From Gemmatimonadota bacterium (GTDB taxonomy: Bacteria; Gemmatimonadota; Gemmatimonadetes; Longimicrobiales; Gaopeijiaceae): DNA of 64,000 nt. The translations under genes and the position numbers were made by a program. The notes beneath the pieces are model-generated. The model saw only the letters and a list, made by a program, of their open reading frames with translations. It was not told where the DNA came from and searched no databases. Positions 1 through 7,934 of this stretch are shown piece after piece (position 1 is the first letter of the stretch; each line of letters begins with the position of its first letter). The stretch is taken from contig JAPPOV010000003.1 of assembly GCA_028873595.1 (NCBI GenBank), positions 44,868 to 108,867 on the forward strand, read 5' to 3'.

Positions 1-210
1 ATTTCTGATATCATAAATCACTTCACTTTACTGATTTCAAACCCATTACTAACATAGTTTTATAGAACTACGATATTGGTGCTCCAAAACGAGCCCGGGG
101 AATTTTAAGTCCCCCTGTGTCCTCGAGCGGGACGAAACCACCCACTTGGACCATATCGAGACGTTCGGCGAGAGATAACGGTACCGCGGCCCTCCCCCTA
201 TCTTCTCTCC
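1..210. other. Intergenic edge of window, AT-rich then hairpin
   Basis: The first 80 bases are clearly AT-richer than the rest of the window, as in a promoter region. A short hairpin with GGGGA/TCCCC arms lies near 98-115, and no T-run follows it. I see no gene here. The region may carry the promoter of trmH, but I cannot place -35 and -10 elements with confidence. Confidence 0.4.
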
Positions 211-864
211 ATGACACCCGAACGTTTCGCCCGCCTCCGGCAGGCGCTCTCCCGCCGCCAGCCCGACCTAACGGTCCTCATGGACCAGGTGAACAAGTCG
301 CACAACTTTTCCGCAATTCTTCGCAACTGTGACGCAGCCGGCGTTCTCGGCGTCCATGTGGTCCCTCCAGAACGAGGGCTCGACCTCCACCACGGTACGT
401 CGGCGGGAAGCAAGAAGTGGGTCCAGGTGCACCGACACCCGGATATCGCTTCTGCCGTACATGCCCTGAAACGGCAGGGACTCACGGTCCTGGCAGCGCA
501 CCCGTCTACATCTTCCGTCGACTTCCGCGAGATCGACTACACGAAACCGACAGCCATCATGATGGGAGCGGAATTGCACGGGGTGTCCGACGAGGGCCTG
601 GCCCTCGCGGACCAGCACCTCCTGATCCCCATGCTCGGCATGGTCCACTCACTCAACGTGTCCGTTGCAACCGCCCTGATCCTCTTCGAGGCGGCCCGCC
701 AACGGTCAGATGCCGGCCTGTACAATACGTGCCGCCTCGAAGCCGAGGATTTCGAGCGGCGCCTTTTCGAATGGGCCTATCCGTCGATTGCCAGCGCCCG
801 CCGCCAAGAAGGTCGCCCCTACCCCGGGCTTACTGAGGGTGGTGAGATCATCCGCGACTGGTAG
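211..864 (+). CDS. trmH: tRNA (guanosine-2'-O-)-methyltransferase TrmH
   Basis: A 217-residue SPOUT-family (trefoil knot) methyltransferase. It should transfer a methyl group from S-adenosylmethionine to the 2'-O of G18 in the tRNA D-loop. All three SpoU/TrmH motifs are visible: NKSHNFSAILRN at residues 28-39 with the catalytic Arg, GAELHGVSDEG near 117, and IPMLGMVHSLNVSVATAL near 138 that forms the knot and SAM site. The length suits the TrmH group and there is no extra N-terminal L30e-like domain as in RlmB. No strong Shine-Dalgarno site precedes the ATG. The gene stands alone and ends before a good terminator, so it is probably not part of the carotenoid operon. G18 specificity is inferred from motif similarity. 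Confidence 0.9.
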   Translation: MTPERFARLRQALSRRQPDLTVLMDQVNKSHNFSAILRNCDAAGVLGVHVVPPERGLDLHHGTSAGSKKWVQVHRHPDIASAVHALKRQGLTVLAAHPSTSSVDFREIDYTKPTAIMMGAELHGVSDEGLALADQHLLIPMLGMVHSLNVSVATALILFEAARQRSDAGLYNTCRLEAEDFERRLFEWAYPSIASARRQEGRPYPGLTEGGEIIRDW

Positions 865-885
865 CGTCACTCGCCCTACACCCAG

Positions 886-917
886 AAAACGACCGTAAGT
901 GCATACTTGGTCGTTTT
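886..917 (+). terminator. Intrinsic terminator after trmH
   Basis: A perfect 9-bp inverted repeat (AAAACGACC at 886-894, GGTCGTTTT at 909-917) encloses a second short AAGT/ACTT stem. The A-tract before and T-tract after the stem make it look usable in both directions. It lies 22 bases past the trmH stop and separates trmH from the carotenoid operon. Confidence 0.7.
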
Positions 918-932
918 ATGGCAGTCGATCGG

Positions 933-977
933 TTGACAGGCCACACATTAACGCTCAATATCTTGAACAAGAGCGTT
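933..977 (+). promoter_or_regulatory. Candidate carH promoter with inverted repeat (possible operator)
   Basis: A perfect TTGACA -35 box lies at 933-938. At the spacing expected for -10 (956-962) the sequence is only a weak match to TATAAT. A 7-bp inverted repeat, AACGCTC (950-956) and GAGCGTT (971-977), with a nested CTTG/CAAG pair, covers the -10 and start region. This is where a repressor such as the CarH-like product of the next gene would bind. The T-run after the second arm also leaves a terminator reading possible. The operator role is inferred. Confidence 0.45.
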
Positions 978-1031
978 TTTATACCTTTAACAAAACATGC
1001 ACGGAAATGAAAATCCGTTCATCCAAGTGTG

Positions 1032-1976
1032 ATGGATCGTTTTGAGGCTAGTTTTGAATTGACGAGCTCGGAGACGGCCAACCTACTGGCCGTCCACCCC
1101 TCGACCGTTAAGCGGTGGTGTAACGAGGGAGACCTTACCTCGGAGGTGACGCCTGGCGGCCATCGACGGATCCCCATCGACGCAGCCGTCACCTTCGCTC
1201 AGGACAAGGGCATACGCACGGTTCTTACGCCGTTCCACCCGTATGAACCACACGTTTGGACGGCGCTTCGCGGTGTCGAGGAGCGTGATTCGTTCGACGC
1301 CCTCCACGAACTCGGTCTCCAATGGGCGCGTCGCGGCGAGTTCGAACGTCTGGAGCAACTCTTCCTCGCCCTGGGCCGCGGTGAGTCTCTGAGCTTTTGT
1401 GCGTTCTGCGACCGTGGCTTGCGTGGCCTTCTCCAACGTGTCGGTCAGGAATGGCAGAATGGTCGCATGCGCGTCGGGGACGAGCACATGATCAGCCAGG
1501 CCATCACGGGTGCTCTGCTGACGATGCGTCGGGAATGGCTGGACAACCGACCCCGAAATGGGCGGCGAGACCGACCCGTTGCCGTCGTCGGATCCCTCGA
1601 GGGGAATCGCCACGCCCTCGGAGCCCTCTGCGTCCGCATTCTGCTTGAACGCCTCGGGTGGAACGTCTACTACCCGGGCCCCGACGTCCCGATCGCGGAC
1701 TTCGCGTTGATTCAGATGAGCCGGGAAGCATCACTGGTCTGTATCTCGCTTCCTCCAACAGGTACGATGGGGGACGTGTCCCGGACGCTTGAGGTGCTCG
1801 CTGAGCACTACAACCGAGCGCGACCCTATGCCGTGGCGTTCGGTGGCCCAGCGGGATTCTCGCTGGAAGGTGAGTCACAGGAGGGGCCCTTCGAATCCGT
1901 TTCGTTCTTCCAGGAGTGCACGACCCTGCGTCAAGCTGTCGATCAAGGCCTTGGATCCCAGAGGTATCAGGGATGA
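1032..1976 (+). CDS. carH: CarH-type MerR regulator with B12-binding photosensory domain
   Basis: A 314-residue transcription factor with an N-terminal MerR helix-turn-helix and wing (about residues 10-60, including GGHRRI), a four-helix bundle, and a C-terminal Rossmann cobalamin-binding domain. The Wx9EH motif of adenosylcobalamin photoreceptors is intact (W141, E151, H152). The lower-ligand motif reads NRHALG (192-197), so His194 is kept but the usual Asp/Glu two residues before it is Asn. The residue after Trp141 is Gln, where the characterised Thermus CarH has the His that caps cobalt in the light. Known CarH proteins repress carotenoid genes in the dark and release DNA in light. Its place at the head of the crt operon, coupled to the next gene, fits that role. 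ATG 1032 and GTG 1029 are both possible starts; no clear Shine-Dalgarno site is seen. Confidence 0.85.
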   Translation: MDRFEASFELTSSETANLLAVHPSTVKRWCNEGDLTSEVTPGGHRRIPIDAAVTFAQDKGIRTVLTPFHPYEPHVWTALRGVEERDSFDALHELGLQWARRGEFERLEQLFLALGRGESLSFCAFCDRGLRGLLQRVGQEWQNGRMRVGDEHMISQAITGALLTMRREWLDNRPRNGRRDRPVAVVGSLEGNRHALGALCVRILLERLGWNVYYPGPDVPIADFALIQMSREASLVCISLPPTGTMGDVSRTLEVLAEHYNRARPYAVAFGGPAGFSLEGESQEGPFESVSFFQECTTLRQAVDQGLGSQRYQG

Positions 1977-2872
1977 CGCCGAATACGTTCGATTCAGTCG
2001 AGGCGCGCCCAGTGCCTGATACAGCCTCCCGACTCGAGGTCGCAGGCCTGGTTGCGCTTCTAGTATTCACGGTCATGTCGACGTTGGGATACGGGTTCTT
2101 CGCGCTGCATCCGGAAAATCTTCCCTCGTCGGAATCCGCCCTGCGCTTCTACAACATCTCTTTCCAGTTCTTCGCGCAGCTCCACATCCTCATCGCGTTC
2201 GGTGCACTGGCCATCGTGCTGGTTCGCCGCCTTGAGGCCGCATGGCTCCCTGCCTTTGCGGCCGTGTATCTGCTCAGCTTCGTGTTCGAGCACATCGGAA
2301 CCGGATACGGCATCCCCTTCGGCGGCTACGAGTACACGGGCCTGCTCGGCGCTCGCCTCGGGCCACGCGTCCCATTTCTGATTCCGCTGAGCTGGTTCCT
2401 GATGACACTGCCCTGCTGGATCGTCGCCCGAGCGGCGTTTTCTCGGCAGATCGCGCTGCGGGTCGGGCTGGGAGCCATGGGCCTCGTACTTTGGGACCTC
2501 GCGCTCGACCCGGCGATGTCCGCCCTGACGCCGTACTGGCGATGGGAAGAAACCGGCCCGTACTACGGAATGCCGTGGATGAACCTGGTCGGATGGTTCG
2601 CCACAGGTACGGTGCTGATGATCGCGCTGGAACGTCTCGGAGGCGATACGCTCGCGGACAGGCTCCCGGTTCGATGGATGGCGGCATACTACGCCGTGGT
2701 CGCGGCACTTCCCCTCGGCATGCTTGGCGCGGCGGGTGAGTGGCTGGGTATCTGGGTCACGCTCGTGGCATTCAGCATAACCGGAGTCGCAGTCATGATT
2801 GTACGCGTCCAGATCGGTGAGGCTGCACTCGTCACAAGAGCCCCGACAGTGCAATCCGGGAAGGCATCATGA
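1973..2872 (+). CDS. cruF: CruF-like carotenoid 1,2-hydratase (membrane protein)
   Basis: A 299-residue integral membrane protein with about seven to eight hydrophobic segments. It resembles the carotenoid biosynthesis family PF04240, which includes CruF (gamma-carotene 1',2'-hydratase) and the haloarchaeal bacterioruberin hydratase. Family-like stretches are EHIGTGYGIPFGGYEYT, the VPFLIPLSWFLM helix, WDLALDPAMS and YYGMPWMNLVGW. These enzymes add water across the terminal double bond of an acyclic end, giving a tertiary hydroxyl at C1. The ATG at 1973 overlaps the carH stop as ATGA, with AGAGG just upstream, so I prefer it to the longer frame from 1916. No cyclase, CrtC or glycosyltransferase lies nearby, so an acyclic hydroxylated lycopene-type product is likely but not proven. 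Confidence 0.8.
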   Translation: MTPNTFDSVEARPVPDTASRLEVAGLVALLVFTVMSTLGYGFFALHPENLPSSESALRFYNISFQFFAQLHILIAFGALAIVLVRRLEAAWLPAFAAVYLLSFVFEHIGTGYGIPFGGYEYTGLLGARLGPRVPFLIPLSWFLMTLPCWIVARAAFSRQIALRVGLGAMGLVLWDLALDPAMSALTPYWRWEETGPYYGMPWMNLVGWFATGTVLMIALERLGGDTLADRLPVRWMAAYYAVVAALPLGMLGAAGEWLGIWVTLVAFSITGVAVMIVRVQIGEAALVTRAPTVQSGKAS

Positions 2873-4839
2873 TCACTGATCTCATGCCGGCCTCAGCGAC
2901 GCAGATCCCTGAACGCACGACGGCGCAGACGCTCCGCTCTGGCTTGTATACGGCAGCGAGTCGGATGGCCGATCTCGAGGTTCCCGTGCCGCAGCTCGAA
3001 GGCAAGCTCCTTCGTCCGTTGTTCGCACTCGCCATGGTCCCGTATGGGCGCTGGTGGGAATTGGACGAGCGCTTCTGGTCCGGGGCTCTGGCCATTCAAA
3101 TGGTCCACGAGGCCTCACTCATTCACGATGACGTCGTGGATGGAGCGTCCGAGCGTCGCGGCCGCCCGACAGTGGCGGCGATTCACGGCGCCGGCCCGGC
3201 GGTTGTGCTCGGAGATCAGTATCTGACGGGTGCCTACCGTGCAGCGGCACGGACGGGGTCGTTCGAGTTCCTCGAACGGTTCACGGAGGCTGTGGAGCGA
3301 ACGGTTGCCGGTGAAGTGATGCAGGGTCGAGCGGCTGGTGGCCGTATGACCGTCTCCGAATACGATGCCGCGATCACCGGAAAATCGGGCGAGCTCTTCG
3401 GCATCGCCGGCGCGCTGGGCGCGGCAGCCGCCGGCCTTGGCGACACAGAGGTGCGCTACGATCTGGGTCGCAGCTTCGGAAACCTCTACCAGCGCATTGA
3501 CGACCTGCTCGACTATTGCAAAGCAGCTCAGACCGGCAAGCCACCTCTCCAGGACTACCACCAGAAGAAGTGGAGCTGGATTCTCGATCTGGCCGGGGTC
3601 GCCACCTTCGAGCTCGAGGACGAAACGGTCATCGAAGCCATCTTCGCTCCGCGACCGTCTCAGCCGCCTGCGGCACGACAAGCCCTTGAGATCCTGAGTG
3701 ACCGGCAACGCCGAATCCAGCGTCAGGCCCGGCGGGTCGGCGTGGCTCAGGAAACGCTCGACCAGCTGCTCGGGCAGTGTCTTGATGCAGCCATTCAAGG
3801 GGTGGAAGAGCAAGAGCGCGCGTACCGAGCCAAGGAGACCACAGCAGGCGGACGGGGGAACGTCGGAGCGGCTGAATATCACGAGCATCCGGTGGACTCG
3901 GACGGGTCTGTCGAGCAGAGCCTCCGGGCGCAGGAGGAGCACAACATTCGGCGTCTTGCAGCCGCACTCGGCGACCAGGAGCAATGGCGCGCCTATTTCG
4001 GAGAGCACGCCCGTACGTTCCACCTCGCCGCGCGCCTCTTCCCTCCGCGAGAAGCGGGGCTGGTCACGGGGCTCTACGCGTACTGCCGCTTCACGGACGA
4101 TCTCGTAGACGATCCCGATGGAGAGCCGACGATCGAAGAACTCACGCGCCGGCTCGATGTATGGCGAGACCTCAGCATGGCCGCATGGGACGGCCACCGC
4201 ACCGGAATCGCTCTCCTCGATGTAATCATGCCGGAAGCGTTCGAACGAGGCGTTGACAAGCTCTATCCGGACGCCCTGCTCGACGGCGTAGCCATGGATC
4301 TGCAGCCACGTGCGTATCAGTGCTGGGCCGATCTCGAGCGCTACACCTTCGGGGTGGCCAGCGCCGTCGGAGGTTGGATGAGTCAGTTGTTCGGCATCGA
4401 CAACGCCGAACAGCTTGAACGTGCTCATGCCCTCGGCCATGCCATGCAGTTGACCAACATCGCTCGTGACGTGGGCGAGGACTGGCATCGTGGCAGACTC
4501 TATCTGCCGATCCAGTTGCTCGAGTCTCACGGACTGACGTGCGAAGACCTCGAGTCGATGATCCAAGGTAGTGCACCGATTTCGGACGCGTACCGCGCGG
4601 CGATTCGGGAGTTGCTGGCGAGGGCAGACGCACATTACGAAGCGGCGTGGCCAGGTATCCGAGCCCTGCCGGCTTTCTTCCGTCGTCCGGTCGCAGCCGC
4701 AGCCTCGGCGTACCGTGGCATCCATCGGGAAATCCGTCGCAACAATTTCGACAACCTCAACCACCGGGCCCACACCTCATTCGCTCGCAAGGTCATTCTT
4801 GCAGGCGCTGGGATTGTGGACGCTCGAAAGGCGTCATGA
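2869..4839 (+). CDS. Fused geranylgeranyl diphosphate synthase-phytoene synthase (CrtE-CrtB)
   Basis: One continuous 656-residue frame joins two enzymes that act in sequence. Residues 1 to about 310 are an all-alpha polyprenyl diphosphate synthase with the first Asp-rich motif DDVVD (87-91) and the second DDLLD (about 213-217); this half should make GGPP. A polar linker of about 45 residues follows. Residues about 365-650 are a squalene/phytoene synthase with YCRFTDDLVDD (405-415) and NIARDVGED (530-538), which should condense two GGPP to phytoene. The ATG overlaps the cruF stop (ATGA), and the stop overlaps crtI the same way. The frame has no internal stop and both halves keep their metal-binding motifs, so it reads as a functional bifunctional enzyme. 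C20 chain length is inferred from pathway context. Confidence 0.9.
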   Translation: MITDLMPASATQIPERTTAQTLRSGLYTAASRMADLEVPVPQLEGKLLRPLFALAMVPYGRWWELDERFWSGALAIQMVHEASLIHDDVVDGASERRGRPTVAAIHGAGPAVVLGDQYLTGAYRAAARTGSFEFLERFTEAVERTVAGEVMQGRAAGGRMTVSEYDAAITGKSGELFGIAGALGAAAAGLGDTEVRYDLGRSFGNLYQRIDDLLDYCKAAQTGKPPLQDYHQKKWSWILDLAGVATFELEDETVIEAIFAPRPSQPPAARQALEILSDRQRRIQRQARRVGVAQETLDQLLGQCLDAAIQGVEEQERAYRAKETTAGGRGNVGAAEYHEHPVDSDGSVEQSLRAQEEHNIRRLAAALGDQEQWRAYFGEHARTFHLAARLFPPREAGLVTGLYAYCRFTDDLVDDPDGEPTIEELTRRLDVWRDLSMAAWDGHRTGIALLDVIMPEAFERGVDKLYPDALLDGVAMDLQPRAYQCWADLERYTFGVASAVGGWMSQLFGIDNAEQLERAHALGHAMQLTNIARDVGEDWHRGRLYLPIQLLESHGLTCEDLESMIQGSAPISDAYRAAIRELLARADAHYEAAWPGIRALPAFFRRPVAAAASAYRGIHREIRRNNFDNLNHRAHTSFARKVILAGAGIVDARKAS

Positions 4840-6422
4840 GCGATCGCGCAGTCGTTATCGGAAGCGGGTTCGGCGGTCTGGCGTGTGCGGTGCGCCTCCA
4901 GGCCGCGGGTGTGGAAGTCACACTCGTCGAGAAACGAGAGCAACTCGGCGGACGGGCGTACCAGCTGCAGGACTCGGGCTACACGTTCGACATGGGACCT
5001 AGCCTGATCACCGCGCCCGAGATCCTTGACTCGGTATTCCGGGCCGGAGGCCGGCGCTTTACAGAGTACGTCGACCTGGTGCCGCTCGACCCGTACTATC
5101 GGATCTACTTCCATGACGACTCTCACATCGACTACGTGGGCGACGTCGAGCGCATGCGCGAACAAATGGCGCGCTTCAACAAGAAGGACGCGGCAAACCT
5201 CGACCGCTTCCTCAATACGGTGAGACCGATTTATGACTCGGTCATCGGGGACAGACTGGGCTCCAAGCCGTTCGATACGATCGAATCGATGCTCCGCTTC
5301 ATGCCACGTGTGCTGAAGCTGCAGGCGTTCCTTCCCGTCACGACCTTCGTGAACCGGTTTTTCAAGGACTTCCGGCATCGGTTCATCTTCTCGTTCCATC
5401 CGCTCTTCGTCGGGGGAAATCCGTTTCGAACTCCGTCGATCTACCTCATGATCCCGTTTCTTGAGCGGGAGGGCGGCGTCTGGTTCACACGGGGAGGGAT
5501 GTACTCGGTGGTCGAAGCCCTTGCGAAGCTATTCACGGAGCTGGGTGGAACGATCGAGACCAGCGCTGAGGTCAAGGAGATCCTGGTCACAGACGGGAGG
5601 GCGACCGGCGTTCGCACCACGGACCGCGACTACCCTGCCGATTTCGTCGTAAGCAACGCTGATCCCGGCCACACGTACCGCCATCTGGTTCCGTCGGGGA
5701 AGCATCGACACTGGAGCGATCGTCGCCTGGATCGTCAGGATTGGGCGATGAGTTGCTTCCTGCTCTACATCGGCACCCGTCGCCGGTACCCCCAGCTGGA
5801 GCACCACACCCTCATCTTGACCGAGCGGTACAAGGGGCTTCTGTCCGACATCTTTGACGCCAAAACGTTGCCAGACGACTTCTCGATGTACCTGCACGCT
5901 CCAACACGGACGGATCCGAGCATGGCACCGGACGGGGGTGAAAGCATGTACGTCCTGGTCCCCGTCGCGAACCAGCGGTCGGGGATCGACTGGGACGAGA
6001 TAGGCCCGGCATTCACCGACAAGGTCATCGACTTTCTCGAAGAGTGGGGACTCGAGGACCTCCGGGAAGAAATGGAAGTCCTGCACTCCTTTACACCGAA
6101 AGACTTCGAGACCGAGCTGAACGCGACATGGGGCAACGCGTTCGCCATCGAACCGAAGCTGTTCCAGACCGCGTGGTTCCGACCGCAGAACCGGAGCGAG
6201 GACATCGACGGGCTCTACCTGGTCGGTGCAGGAACTCATCCCGGAGCCGGTGTCCCGGGGGTGCTTCTGAGCGCAGAGACGACGTACGGCTGTATCGCCG
6301 CAGACAGGGATCTGCCGGATCAGTGGTCTTGGAGTACCCGGGGCACAGTCGCACTCGATCCGGAACTGCACGACGACATCGTCCCGTCCCTGCAGGTCCC
6401 GCTATCGATGAGTGGAGACTGA
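4836..6422 (+). CDS. crtI: Phytoene desaturase (CrtI type)
   Basis: A 528-residue FAD-dependent oxidoreductase that should turn phytoene into lycopene or a similar conjugated carotene. The N-terminal dinucleotide site VIGSGFGGLACAVRL, with EKREQLGGRA after it, and the C-terminal bacterial-type desaturase signature HPGAGVPGVLLSAE are both clear. The length fits CrtI (about 490-530). An open frame extends upstream to 4647, but the start at 4836 overlaps the previous stop as ATGA and puts the Rossmann motif at residue 7, so I chose it. It is the last gene of the carH operon and faces the SDR gene convergently with about 30 bases between them. The number of desaturation steps cannot be told from the sequence. 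Confidence 0.93.
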   Translation: MSDRAVVIGSGFGGLACAVRLQAAGVEVTLVEKREQLGGRAYQLQDSGYTFDMGPSLITAPEILDSVFRAGGRRFTEYVDLVPLDPYYRIYFHDDSHIDYVGDVERMREQMARFNKKDAANLDRFLNTVRPIYDSVIGDRLGSKPFDTIESMLRFMPRVLKLQAFLPVTTFVNRFFKDFRHRFIFSFHPLFVGGNPFRTPSIYLMIPFLEREGGVWFTRGGMYSVVEALAKLFTELGGTIETSAEVKEILVTDGRATGVRTTDRDYPADFVVSNADPGHTYRHLVPSGKHRHWSDRRLDRQDWAMSCFLLYIGTRRRYPQLEHHTLILTERYKGLLSDIFDAKTLPDDFSMYLHAPTRTDPSMAPDGGESMYVLVPVANQRSGIDWDEIGPAFTDKVIDFLEEWGLEDLREEMEVLHSFTPKDFETELNATWGNAFAIEPKLFQTAWFRPQNRSEDIDGLYLVGAGTHPGAGVPGVLLSAETTYGCIAADRDLPDQWSWSTRGTVALDPELHDDIVPSLQVPLSMSGD

Positions 6423-6453
6423 CCGCGACAAGACGAGTCCCAAACCGCAGACC

Positions 6454-7836
6454 CTACCCGGATCGCCCCAACTGAAAGCGCAGGGAGTCCTCGACCCCTT
6501 CGTAAAAGAATTCGAAGCCGGTCCTCAGCACCTTCTCGGGCACAACACGCTGCCCCCACAGAAGAGCTTCCGTGCCAAGCTCGCCGAATGCAGCCTTGAC
6601 CGCAAAACCGGGAACCGGGACGACCGTGGGCCGCCCGAGAGCCCGCCCCAGTGCAGACGTGAACGCCGCATTGGGCACCGGTGTCGGCGCAGTCGCGTTC
6701 ACAGGGCCGCGAAGGGACTCATCGTACAAGGCGTGGTAGATGAGGCCGGTCAGGTCGTCGAGATCGATCCAGCTCATGTACTGTTTGCCAGATCCCAGTC
6801 GCCCTCCGGCTCCCATCTTGAAGGGTAGAAGCATCTGACCCAGTGCCCCGCCCTTTGGTGACAGCACCACGCCCATTCGGAGATTCACCACCCGAACCCC
6901 TGCTCGCTCCGCCGGCTTCGTCGCCCCCTCCCAGCCACGACACACTTCGGCGAGAAAACCTCGACCACCGGGCGCCGTCTCGTTGAGTACTTCGGAGCCA
7001 CAGTCGCCATAATACCCTACCGCGGACGCTGAAATCAGCACGCGAGGCCCGTTCTTCATGTTCGCGATCGTCCTCGAGATCAACTCTGTTCCACTGATCC
7101 GACTCTGCTTGATGGAACGCTTGCGAGCTTCCGTCCAACGGCCCGAAGCGATGGAGGCGCCCGCGAGGTGCACCACGGCATCCACGCGCTGAAGCGCCTT
7201 CTCGTCGAGGACACCCGTGGCTGGATTCCAGAACACGTCTCCAGCGCTCATCTTGCGAGAGTCCCGCACCAGCGAAATCACCTCATGGCCGCCGGTGGTC
7301 AGGACATGGCGCAGATTTGATCCGACGAGCCCGGAGGCTCCCGTGATCGCTACGATGAGTCGCTTCTTGTCCGCGTGCTCCTGGTGCCGCGCCAAATCCG
7401 TGAAGAGCCGCTGGTATCGGAATGCAAAAAGCCGATCCAACTCTCGTCTCACGAAGCCCGGACCAATCGTCTTCCCGGCTAAGCCGAGCGGAGGTTCTAC
7501 CTCAATCTCGTCCCGCGCGATCGTGCCCCCACCCTCAGCCGGCTCGAACGAGTGGGTGTGTGACCAGCTCTTCATGGGACCCGACACCTGCTCGTCTCGG
7601 AACTGTCGACCGTAGACATAATCCTTATGGACGAGATCCCACCGGAACGCCGTCGGACCGCGTCGAATACGAAGGCTTATGGTACCCCCGTCGCGGATCC
7701 CGCCAGAGCGGGCGACAACGTCTACGTCGCCCCATGGGGGTGTAAGTCGCTCGAGGGCCCCGGGCCGTTCATGCCAATCGAAGACGGCTTCAGGCCGGAG
7801 ATCGGGAATTTCCGTTTGGTACGTAAACCGCATCAT
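6454..7836 (-). CDS. SRPBCC domain fused to TIGR01777-type SDR epimerase
   Basis: A 460-residue protein of two parts. Residues 1 to about 150 look like an SRPBCC/START-type ligand-binding fold (polyketide cyclase-like) that could hold a hydrophobic molecule. Residues about 158-460 are an extended short-chain dehydrogenase of the TIGR01777 (YfcH/SDR39U1) group, with the NAD(P)-binding motif ITGASGLVGSNLR, HLAGASIASGRW, the YYGDCG segment and the conserved MSWIDLDDL. The substrate of this SDR group is unknown. It is next to, but convergent with, the carotenoid operon, so a role on a lipid or isoprenoid is conceivable but not shown. The start lies in an ATGATG doublet at 7836. Confidence 0.75.
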   Translation of the reverse strand: MMRFTYQTEIPDLRPEAVFDWHERPGALERLTPPWGDVDVVARSGGIRDGGTISLRIRRGPTAFRWDLVHKDYVYGRQFRDEQVSGPMKSWSHTHSFEPAEGGGTIARDEIEVEPPLGLAGKTIGPGFVRRELDRLFAFRYQRLFTDLARHQEHADKKRLIVAITGASGLVGSNLRHVLTTGGHEVISLVRDSRKMSAGDVFWNPATGVLDEKALQRVDAVVHLAGASIASGRWTEARKRSIKQSRISGTELISRTIANMKNGPRVLISASAVGYYGDCGSEVLNETAPGGRGFLAEVCRGWEGATKPAERAGVRVVNLRMGVVLSPKGGALGQMLLPFKMGAGGRLGSGKQYMSWIDLDDLTGLIYHALYDESLRGPVNATAPTPVPNAAFTSALGRALGRPTVVPVPGFAVKAAFGELGTEALLWGQRVVPEKVLRTGFEFFYEGVEDSLRFQLGRSG

Positions 7837-7934
7837 TCACGGCCAGATGGGCAGTATCGACCCGAGAATTTTAACCCCACTCTAGCGATCTGTCCCCGAC
7901 CATCACGCACGGGCCATTTCCTACGGCCGAACGG

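Noticed and set aside
90-175. tRNA-like hairpins (GGGGA/TCCCC stem near 98-115, then GTCC/GGAC stem) before trmH
   Set aside because: The loop sizes are wrong (8-base anticodon-like loop), there is no T-loop TTCRA and no acceptor stem pairs with the sequence ending near 175.
3115-4773. A 552-codon open frame on the minus strand
   Set aside because: It lies opposite the crtE-crtB fusion, which has complete enzyme motifs; the minus frame has none.
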